Below the pieces are notes generated by a model. The model had not been told where the DNA came from. It saw only the letters and a list, made by a program, of their open reading frames with translations, and made no database searches. 28,035 bases of DNA, taken from NCBI RefSeq assembly GCF_000003605.2, contig NW_003115454.1, forward strand, positions 212,923 to 240,957, in the 5' to 3' direction. A program made the translations under genes and the position numbers. Each line of letters begins with the position of its first letter. Position 1 is the first letter of the stretch. The stretch comes from Saccoglossus kowalevskii (taxonomy: Eukaryota > Hemichordata > Enteropneusta > Harrimaniidae). Shown in pieces: positions 20,334 through 28,035 of the stretch.

Positions 20334-20425
20334 TTAAAGCGGGGAAGTCGCCACCTGCGCATGCGTCAGATGGCCATAGCCTTTGCGTTTTTAGTGTGTG
20401 TTGTTATCGCCGCATGGGACTCAAA
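20334..20425 (+). mobile_element. TTAA MITE, copy B, left end only
   Basis: TTAA (20334-20337) is followed by AGCGGGGAAGTCGCCACCTG and CGCATGCGTCAGATGGCC, matching the left end of copy A at 2973. Homology runs through TGTGTTGTTATC and GGGACTCA to about 20423 and then stops with no right inverted repeat or second TTAA, so the element is truncated. It lacks the 36 extra bases seen in copy A. A frame beginning MRQMAIAFAFLVCVV crosses it and is partly shared with A. Confidence 0.7.
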
Positions 20426-20847
20426 AAACAGCCACAACCACAATACATGTACATCGAAATTCTTGCAACCCTTGTCTGGCACAAATTCATAATCGGGCAC
20501 CTCGGACTTCAGGATCTGTAATGGCCATTTTATGTGCAGTGCTTGCAGTATATTCTTGACATACGAGAGTTGAATTGAATACAAGTGATATTATATAAGA
20601 CAGAAGCCAGCGTTGATTCCTCGAGAGAGGCCAACATACGGTATAAACAGTTGACAGTCACATATTGTTAACGTTACGATATCAGCTCTTTATCAATATT
20701 CAATGATTCACTTGCCCCAAAAGACTCCAATTAATCGAGCTAGTTCGAGCGAATATGTACGTTGAAATGCCCAGTTTGATGCGAGTCAACCACTGAATAC
20801 TGTGATATACAATTTTCTATCGATGTCAATGTGTTATCATGACGTGA

Positions 20848-21090
20848 AGCACATTTTCTCGTGAACTTATATTTATAGACTTGCGGAAAAAGCTAAATTT
20901 GCTACTTTTTGGTTCATTATTGGTGCTTTCAGTTGTTCGTGTCATGCTGCGGGACTCTAACGGTGCTGCCACAGCGTTTCTTCTCTCCCACGCGGGGTCA
21001 TACATTTCAAACACTAGTCTTGCCCGCTGCTCTCTGTTGGGTCTACCTACGACTGAGAATATCAAAAGTTCATTCAAATCGTGTTGTTAA
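20848..21090 (+). CDS. Unrecognised open frame with a signal-anchor-like segment
   Basis: The frame is open from after a TGA (20845-20847) to a TAA at 21088. The peptide has LRKKLN, a hydrophobic run LLLFGSLLVLSVV, then RVMLRDSNG and a polar tail. That layout (basic residues, ~15 hydrophobic residues, then a stem) is that of a type II membrane anchor, as in Golgi glycosyl- or sulfotransferases. There is no ATG at the front: the segment begins in frame with TTG or would need a splice acceptor, and TTTATAG at 20873-20879 could serve. The DNA around GTTGTTCG..GGGACTC resembles the MITE B interior, so this may be a diverged repeat rather than a gene. The opposite-strand frame 20826-21077 is its overlap. 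Confidence 0.2.
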   Translation, partial: STFSRELIFIDLRKKLNLLLFGSLLVLSVVRVMLRDSNGAATAFLLSHAGSYISNTSLARCSLLGLPTTENIKSSFKSCC

Positions 21091-23460
21091 CGATCTCACC
21101 ATGTTAGTTTAAAGAAACGTTTGAATATAATAAAATATAAAAAAATTGTAAAATATAATACAATAGTTATAACAGTCAATTATTATAACAGTTCTATCAT
21201 AGTTGCTATGGTAATGATAATTCCTCTTGTCACGTTGAATCAGCATAATTTTAAATCTGGGTTTACATAATGCATAAATAAAGCAATGTTTCGTCGCTAC
21301 CGATGATGTTTTACCTATTTCTTAACATCCACAGAATTTTGTTCACTATTGGCTGCAATACATCTGTGGACGTAATTTCATTATTTCCCATAATTAGCAT
21401 GTATATCATAGCTTGGGATGAATTGCCAATCTTCTACAGCGGCGATTGTATGTATGAATTATCAGGAACATACGGGAATTCGGATAAAAGAACATAACCG
21501 AAAAGTGCTAGTAAAATTGCGTCTTGTGACCGTCTCCTTAGCAACTAAAGCGAGATAGAATAAAAGGGCGTATTCATGACATTGATTCAGTAATGCCCCC
21601 CCTGTGATCTTGTGATTTATATGGTAATGTCAAAAACGAATATTTAATGAATATAGTCGGTGGTTTTTATAGGTGAAATGATCTGAGTGCAGAAATAAAT
21701 CGTTCATTTGTATTTCCATGCAGCACAAAAGTAAAGATGTAATCTGTATAAGTCTCTTGGGTATAACGGTAAAGTCGAGTTTACAATTATTAGATGAAGT
21801 CACAGAAACGACTTAAAGATTGCTAGTGATTATGTAGATTGTTATAAATGTATTGCAATTGCTATGAAGTCGTAATTGATTTTTTAGCTGGAGAATCGTC
21901 AACTGTTGACTTGGACAAAGCATCCAACAGCGTCACATACTCCATCAATAATGTATATTACTCCTACATACTATCTGCCTTTATTTTATCATTTCATCAC
22001 TTTTACTTTTTTGTGTACATTTGCAATAAATAATGGCGTATCCAAGGCGACACGCGTCTTTTTTGTTAAAATCACTGAACACGGCTTATATGAGGGGACT
22101 CATTTTTCATTAATGAGTTTTTAATATAGAGACATGATTGTCAGTGGTATTGTTGTCCGATCGTGTTATACGTTTTTTCGAACGCCATTACAATAAAGAG
22201 TTCAGACCATGAAAGGAATGTATAAAAAAGAAACGATTCTGCTGTTTTGTCTGTTAACAGTTTCCATGACAGCATACGTACATTTATGAGTTTTTCTGGA
22301 TTGCCTTCAATATATAAATCGTGCATTCATTCATATACGACACAATCACCATCTCTGACATCACATAACAGATACTACATGCGTAGTACATATGCGCAGT
22401 TGTAAATCCGCATAGCGTGGGTTTTAGTGAATATACATAGCCTGTAATTGAGTTGATTGTAACTGAATACGGAATGGTTATTTTCCAGCACTGCCACTTC
22501 ATTTAATTGACCTTAATAGCTAGACAATTAGTCAAAATGTGTTATCGGGGAAAAAAAGAAATGTTTAATCAAATACGGTATAAACCTGTTATTAAATTTA
22601 ACGTAAGATAAATTCGCATAAACAAACTATGTTTACGTCGCATGGGACCCACACTAAATTTGATGCGAGTTTCAACAATTTGATTGTGCATGTCAGAGCA
22701 TTTATTTTCCATCACAACTATTAACATCGCGACCGTGAATCTCAGAAAATGTTGGTTTTACTGCCATCTGATAACATTCGAATGTAAACAATGTACTAAA
22801 TAAATATGAACAAATCCCATTTAAAATTGTAGTCCTCAAGATCACGTACCACCACTACAGCTACAAATGACTCGTTGCCTTAGAGACAAGCGACACACGT
22901 ATAAAGTAATCATTTCAAACCTGAGTTAATGCTCCAACCTTACGGCATTGTATTTTATCTTGATGTAACAGCTGAGCTCTAATACCCTTTCTAGCTTTCA
23001 TTAATACCGAAAGGTGTATGGCAATTCAGAGAAATATATTTGACATCACTGCATTTTCGTTAATCGTTAATCTGTATGGAATCAGGGACATTCTCGCCGT
23101 AATTACTAGAACAGTACGCACTATCATCGCAACCTCGCGGCATCTTCAAACCCGATTCATTGAGTCGAATGTTATTTCAAGGACATATTCAAAGACATCA
23201 CACACGTACAAACACTTTTATTTTACCTACCATGTTGTTTACAGTCGACTCATACACAAGACATATTTCCAGTTGACATTGACATTGACTGATTTATTGG
23301 TGACAGATTAAGATTATACTTTGATTGATTGAACAAACTATATCACCATCTCCAGCAGTATGTAATTCATCACTATTTTACACGAGAATATATCATAAAA
23401 ATGACGCCAGCTATGTACGAATTGAAAGATTCAATATCACGTTACACGTTTATTAGTATA
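21091..23460. other. 2.4-kb gene-free stretch
   Basis: AT-rich unique DNA. TTATAACAGT is repeated near 21165 and 21181. GTCGCATGGGACCC near 22637 resembles the GCATGGGACTC box of the TTAA MITEs. Open frames at 21303-21497, 21848-22033, 21906-22124, 22141-22326, 22284-22502 and 23018-23311 (97 codons) have no recognisable motifs and AT-driven composition, so none is called. Confidence 0.5.
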
Positions 23461-23960
23461 CATCAAATGCTCCATTTTGTTCATCCCTGTTTGTGACTTG
23501 TCGCATTATAATTACGAAATAATCCTATAAATATCTAAGACTGTAAAACATGTTGAAAAAGCGGCATGCAATTTCAGCGAATTGTGGTAAAATGACGTAA
23601 TAGCGACATGTTGATTTAGCAAATCTCTATTGTCATTGTTGATTTCGTTGTTTGGCGGCCATTTTGAATTGATAATAAAGTCATTAGCGACATCTTGAAT
23701 TAGCGAATCAGTTCTCTCGCTAAATTCGCGAAAAAGACTTGCTCGCGAAAAAGACATGTTTTACAGTATATATTTATGACGAAGTTCGTCATCAAAAAAA
23801 CCATATTGCACATCCCTGTTCGTGGTTAGTCGTGTTATAAATAAGAAATACCCTTCTAAATGTATTCGTGATAAAATACGTCATCAAATCCACCATTTTG
23901 TTCATCTTGTTTGTCGACAGATGTGGTATCAAGAAATACTCATTTTATCCATTCTATACC
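23461..23960 (+). repeat. Degenerate ~92-bp tandem repeat, three copies, split by a MITE
   Basis: CATCAAAT..CCATTTTGTTCATCCCTG, followed by GT..GTCG..TTATAA..A.GAAAT, occurs from 23461, 23790 and 23882. The last two are 92 bases apart. The first and second are 329 apart because a 228-base element sits inside copy 1; removing it leaves about 101. Copies differ at many sites, so the array is old. Confidence 0.7.
23540..23767. mobile_element. MITE with perfect 14-base terminal inverted repeats
   Basis: The left end ACTGTAAAACATGT (23540-23553) and the right end ACATGTTTTACAGT (23754-23767) are exact complements. The 228-base element lies inside the first unit of the ~92-bp tandem repeat, which fixes its insertion position. 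The interior has TTAGCGA..., GGCGGCCATTTTGAATT and two TCGCGAAAAAGAC blocks. I cannot define a target duplication with confidence because the flanks are TA-rich. The minus-strand 81-codon frame across it is a by-product. The superfamily is not assigned. Confidence 0.75.
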
Positions 23961-24384
23961 ACAGATAGATATGTATAGGACATTTCAAAATGTAATGATA
24001 TTGTAATTAATTTGTCGATGAAGAAATTAAAAAAATGAACTGTGATTTGTCAATACGCTAATGCATATTCGAGCCTGGATCTTACTTGGTCTAGACTGCA
24101 GTAAATCACCAATTATAGAACTTTATATTCGATTGGATTTGGTTTCATATTTCATCAATCGACAAGTTTATGATTATTTTAATGTCAGATTGAAATACGG
24201 AAGTTTACTAGTAACGTATCTGATACATATCTATAATTAATGTTAAACTCAGGAATACTTATCATGCCGTGAACAAGGGAGGCAATCGGAGTACACGCAG
24301 GTTGACAATACTGTTAGCCTCAAATTCAAACTGAACGCGCCATTTCTCTTCTCGTCATTATATGGCCCGAGACAAGACTAATCC
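23961..24384. other. Gene-free stretch, nothing recognised
   Basis: AT-rich unique sequence with no frames or repeats of note. Confidence 0.5.
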
Positions 24385-24492
24385 TTTCCATAATGCCTCG
24401 CTATGAACTGTGAACAAGCTGATCACTTCCGTAACGCCTCGTTTTGAACTGTGAACAAGCTGATCACTTCCGTAACGCCTCGTTTTGAACTG
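24385..24492 (+). repeat. 41-bp tandem repeat, 2.6 copies
   Basis: CTTCCGTAACGCCTCGTTTT followed by GAACTGTGAACAAGCTGATCA repeats at 24426 and 24467. A diverged unit precedes at 24385. Units two and three are identical over their shared 26 bases, so that step is recent. Confidence 0.9.
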
Positions 24493-25061
24493 CAGTAGTA
24501 CGATATTCTCTGCAGGCTGTGTCAGCAACATAATGGAGACAGCTCGAGAATTATATTCCCTGGGCATATGACATTTACATGGATTAATTTAACTATTGGT
24601 GACAGTAACTGTGAACGCTAACAGCACAATATGCGTAGGTTCAAAATCTATGGGATTTCGCAAGTTCAATCTCAGGCCAAGGCAAGCTCTATTAATGAAA
24701 TAAAGATTTATTCTCATATATTTGAGACAAGTGGGAACGAGGCACCCGCGAAGCCTGAAAATAATAAAACAGTCATGTTACTAACATTAGCTACAAGGCC
24801 AGTGAATGCAACGTTCGAACGGTACGCCAACACCAAGTGAGTTCCCATTATCATCCATACATTGAGTCTTGTATATCTATTATAGATAAAAAACTATTCA
24901 CAACAAGAATCCCATTTTTAAATACTTGTATGAATTTAAAACGTCATTATGTTATACGGCTGCTATATCTAAGCCATTGATATGTGGCTTTTGTTTTCCG
25001 ATTTATATTTCCTTATTGATATTGCACAGTGAAAATACTGATTCTTTTTGCGTAACAATAC
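24493..25061. other. Gene-free stretch, nothing firm
   Basis: A 69-codon plus frame at 24631-24840 opens MRRFKIYGISQVQSQAKASS and is more polar than the usual chance frames here, but it shows no domain and no clear promoter. The rest is AT-rich. Confidence 0.4.
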
Positions 25062-25511
25062 ATGTACATGGTAAAATGGACGTTAAAACGCAATGAGAAT
25101 ACCCAGTCACAAACACGTAGTGCAGTCAAGTACAGTATTTCACAGAAATTAGATCACTCTTCCCATATGTTCTCAGTATTAGCTCGGGAACATTTGTTGC
25201 CGTTCATGCGATTAGTTCGCAATAATATTATAGTAGTCTACAACTTCAGAGGATGCATTATGGTAATTAAAACACATCTGCAAAAAAAAATTAAAAAAAA
25301 AAATAGCTTCAAGGCCAACCCGGCCCTAGTAAATGTATTCATGGCTTTCTTCCATAATTTAGAATTGCAACCTAAGCATACTCGTTCTATTTCATTGTTG
25401 ATTTGTATTCTTGAGATGTTTTTCCACAATACTGCAGTCACTGTGGTTGTTGTCTTTCAGTTTAGGTGCTCACCTTATTCCCAGTTCAGTTTCTTGGAAT
25501 TGATCACTTAG
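25062..25511 (+). CDS. Hypothetical 149-codon open frame
   Basis: Apart from the minisatellite frames and the LINE remnant at 3233, this is the longest open frame in the window. The start is TTGCG..ACATGTACATGG-like sequence without a strong context. The protein begins MYMVKWTLKRNENTQSQ, has a Lys-rich stretch from A-runs (QKKIKKKN, near residues 75-82), and two hydrophobic stretches near residues 51-60 and 110-135 that could be membrane segments. I recognise no family. By a rough estimate an ATG-started frame of this length is unlikely but not impossible by chance at this base composition. TTGTTGTCTTTCAG near 25447 is a splice-acceptor-like string within it. It might be part of a decayed gene or repeat. 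Confidence 0.2.
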   Translation: MYMVKWTLKRNENTQSQTRSAVKYSISQKLDHSSHMFSVLAREHLLPFMRLVRNNIIVVYNFRGCIMVIKTHLQKKIKKKNSFKANPALVNVFMAFFHNLELQPKHTRSISLLICILEMFFHNTAVTVVVVFQFRCSPYSQFSFLELIT

Positions 25512-26042
25512 ACGTACCCCTTTTGTTTTAGATTGTTTCTATATTGCTAAAGTAATTCTGTTTTATTTAATATTAATTTCCCATCGATTCAGTTTGTGTA
25601 CATGTTTGCACTGTAGGTTACTTAGTCTGCACTAGTATTTTATTTGTGTAACTGTTGCTTTCAATTCTCAATAAGAGTTGTATGCAATTCCCCCAATGCC
25701 AAGTGTTGGTGTTACTTTACTCGCACCAATTGCAAATCGGTATAATTGATTACATATAATTCGTAAAGCTGTGAAAAATTGATCATACATTTTTAATCAT
25801 ATATACGGTAATTATGACGTAAAAATAGTGTGGCGATTGGTGAACAATACCTTTTTGCCTTTTAATGTTTAACATTGAATGTTAATTCAAAAGTTCTTTA
25901 TGGCTGTGATATTTGTGATACGATGTGAAATTCATATTTCTGTTCAGTTCAGTTTGTTCATTGTTTTGGTTTTATTTATATTTTCGTCCCGACAGTAATT
26001 CTGATGGCCACCAGGAGAGGGCGTTGTTTTAACTGAAGACAG
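25512..26042. other. Gene-free stretch before the LINE fragments
   Basis: AT-rich. GGCCACCAGGAGAGGGCG (26006-26023) is loosely CTCF-like with extra bases. CTCAATAAGAGTTG near 25668 resembles a retro-element polyadenylation region, but no LTR pair or TG..CA ends are visible. Confidence 0.4.
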
Positions 26043-26246
26043 TTAAAAATGTTTATCCGATAGCATTATACAACTATATTTGTTTTCACTAAACATTTCT
26101 GGAAGATCATTTACAAATATATAAAATAAAATGGGAGAAATGTCACATCCTTGTTGGACACCACAAGTAGCTTTAGATCCTTCAGTTATACCATTGGTTA
26201 ACTTGTACATGGAGTTGATAACTTCCAAAAACTTTCCGTTAATACC
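26043..26246 (-). pseudogene. Reverse transcriptase fragment of a LINE ORF2
   Basis: Reading the minus strand from 26246, GINGKFLEVINSMYKL is followed by GVQQGCDISPILFYIFVNDL and PEMF. This is the conserved palm segment (G-V-x-Q-G-C-x-x-S-P-x-L-F-x-x-F-x-N-D-L) of LINE reverse transcriptases. The catalytic Y-A-D-D box expected shortly after is lost: the sequence reads CIMLSD and then a stop at about 26043. Only about 65 residues survive, so it is non-functional. It lies 3' (on its own strand) of the C-terminal fragment at 26260-26640, the reverse of the normal order. Confidence 0.85.
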
Positions 26247-26259
26247 GACATTTTTTTAT

Positions 26260-26640
26260 TTATAGAAATTCATCAAAGAAGGGACAAATCAACAAAAAGT
26301 GTAATTCATCTTCAATTTCTACGTTTTCACAAAGTGGGCAAAGGCGTTCATCTCTTGGGATATCATTTCTCCTGTCGGTTTCTATCCTAAGACAATGAGA
26401 AGAACAACGAAAACGGGATAACATAAACCTACGATAGGGAATACAAATGGCAAACAAATAACGCTCGGGCTCAAGGCGCGTTTTAAAATTACAATAATTA
26501 TTAAGTTTGTCCAAAGTTGTGACATCTCCTTGCCAATCTAAGTGTTCGATATCTCTTGCGACTCCCACACCTCATGCATATTACAGGAAAATAATAAATT
26601 CTTAACATTGGTCATCCAATTTGGTTTGTATCTTGTCTGG
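26260..26640 (-). pseudogene. C-terminal fragment of a LINE ORF2, frameshifted
   Basis: From about 26640 the minus strand reads YKPNWMTNVKNLLFS and MHEVWESQE and then a stop. One frame over it continues DWQGDVTTLDKLNNYCNFKT, LEPERYLF, SRFRCSSH, RLCPLC and HFLLICPFFDEF to 26260. The CCHC is C-x2-C-x9-H-x4-C. This series is characteristic of the region downstream of the reverse transcriptase in a LINE group abundant in marine invertebrates. A frameshift near 26565-26575 and the abrupt end after DEF show decay. It differs in motif spacing from the LINE end at 3233-3820, so the two come from different families. Confidence 0.8.
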
Positions 26641-28035
26641 GACGTATCTAGATGAAGTAACATAACATGACATTTCCGGGGATATCTATGTGCTGGATAC
26701 TCAGAAACTTGACCCATCTTTTTGCTGTGCTAAGGAAAATGGTTGTATACTAGAAACCATCGCTCAACTAATGCACACGCCAACTCTGTTTATTGAACTC
26801 TCAGCGAAAGCATGTAATGTGATACACATAAACCCCGCCTTCTAAAGTTGCACTAGCCAATTAAATAACAATAACACATCATATATTCACAAAATTAAAC
26901 AAATCACAGGCACTGTCGTTATTAGTATCACATGATGTCACCTCTAGGGTTGTCATTTTAAATGTCATTCTAACTGATCTATAGACTTGTTATTGCGATA
27001 TAACCTTACAACAGTTCACTTACTCAAGATCTATGCTCACCTTGGGTTTCAAATAGCACATGGAGTAGGGTCCTTTTGTATCGAACCGACCAATTATACT
27101 GAGTTCACCGGGGTCTACCTCTCCAGCTATCAATTAGACACTAAGTGATGACAGCGCATACATCAAGCAATGTCATCAACTCACGCCAAACAGCGTACTC
27201 ACTTATGGATCGATCCAGCCATCTAAAAACAAGAGCAGACCGAGCGCATGGTTACATCAACAACAATACCAACACGCACTTTAAGCCCATGAAGTTTGTA
27301 TATGCAAATTGATTTTCTATGTATTTTTCCACACTACATGGCAACAGCCAATCAAAGATATAACACACAAATTAAAAAAAAACTCTGTATAATTTGTTGA
27401 TATAATTTTGACAATTATGATATAAATATATGCGACTAATTGAATAATATGGTTAGTTGTCGGTTTTTTCTTCTCTGGTGAGAAAAGATTACCATTACAG
27501 ATGTTGCTATTGTGAAAGATCATTGACAGAAATCATAAACAAGATAGGACCGAGTATACAAGCTTTTCAAAAAAATGTCCCCATTGCAACGAAACCATCT
27601 GATTTGATAGATGTAAATATAAAAAACGTATATAGAAGAATCTGACGGTCAAAACACTGTATTTTACCCACATGGTAAAAACGATTGACCGCTTTATAAA
27701 AATTAGAGTAATAGGTCATGTGATATTTATGTTAGAAACATGCATGTCTTGTGACATTTAAATCGAACACTTGAACATCTACATAGGTCGTCTTTTATTC
27801 ATCTCAACCTCATTACGTGACAACATGTCTCCAGGCGAAGCTCCTATGTTGATCTCTCTGTCTCTCAGTGCGTTTCTTGTCCACTAAATCGATAAATGTC
27901 AGAGACATTGTCATTCTCCTACTTAATCTATGTGGCTGTGCTTTACCCGATGTGATGGATACAACACGTATAGGGTAGGCAGTTATCTAATAGAGTCATC
28001 AAGTCTATGGACTTACGTAACATGTATACATTTGG
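26641..28035. other. Gene-free right end of the window
   Basis: Unique AT-rich DNA. A 62-codon plus frame at 27457-27645 contains DYHYRCCYCERS and an opposing minus frame covers part of it; neither is recognised. No repeats, RNA genes or transposon ends are seen. Confidence 0.5.

Noticed and set aside
23512-23757. 81-codon minus frame
   Set aside because: It spans the MITE and the tandem repeat and is a by-product of both.
25540-25740. Possible solo LTR around CTCAATAAGAGTTG
   Set aside because: No TG..CA ends, direct repeats or target duplication could be found by eye.

Overview
The window looks like a stretch of invertebrate animal (metazoan) genomic DNA, roughly one-third GC by eye. The case for this is the absence of bacterial-style gene packing, remnants of two different non-LTR retrotransposons, several small inverted-repeat transposons (MITEs), tandem minisatellites, microsatellites, and animal-type transcription-factor sites. 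The LINE styles resemble those of marine invertebrates (molluscs, brachiopods, echinoderms, hemichordates, lancelets), but the sequence alone does not settle the species. I see no intact, recognisable host gene. The window is best read as intergenic or large-intron DNA.

Layout. 1-725: two weak candidate exons, an open frame running off the left edge to a splice-donor-like site, and an ATG in good context at 456. 698-1256: G/C homopolymers. 1317-1810: a 39-bp minisatellite arranged as a 158-bp higher-order repeat. 2969-3820: a TTAA-flanked MITE followed by the C-terminal end of a LINE ORF2. 5457-6672: an inverted repeat, a 90-bp tandem repeat and a decayed copy of a ~327-bp element, whose better copy with terminal inverted repeats lies at 8622-8948. 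7758-8185: two unrecognised minus-strand open frames. 10259-10382: a second TTAA MITE.

13484-14750: a 26-bp minisatellite carrying more than 20 copies of TTATGTAA, with a duplicated flank inside it. 16445-16476: a GGGGCC repeat. 18940-19340: a dense group of developmental transcription-factor-like motifs around a homeodomain palindrome. 20338-21090: a one-ended TTAA MITE copy and a hydrophobic open frame resembling it. 23461-23960: a degenerate ~92-bp tandem repeat split by a 228-bp MITE. 24385-24492: a 41-bp tandem repeat. 25062-25511: the longest non-repeat open frame without a LINE match, unrecognised. 26043-26640: pieces of a second LINE in the wrong order.

The parts do not form a pathway. 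The connecting theme is repeat biology: a TTAA-targeting MITE family in at least three copies, nested insertion, and two minisatellites with higher-order structure. The most interesting signals are the TTATGTAA array, the TTAA MITE family whose copies share a short hydrophobic reading frame, the enhancer-like block near 19.1 kb, and the permuted LINE.
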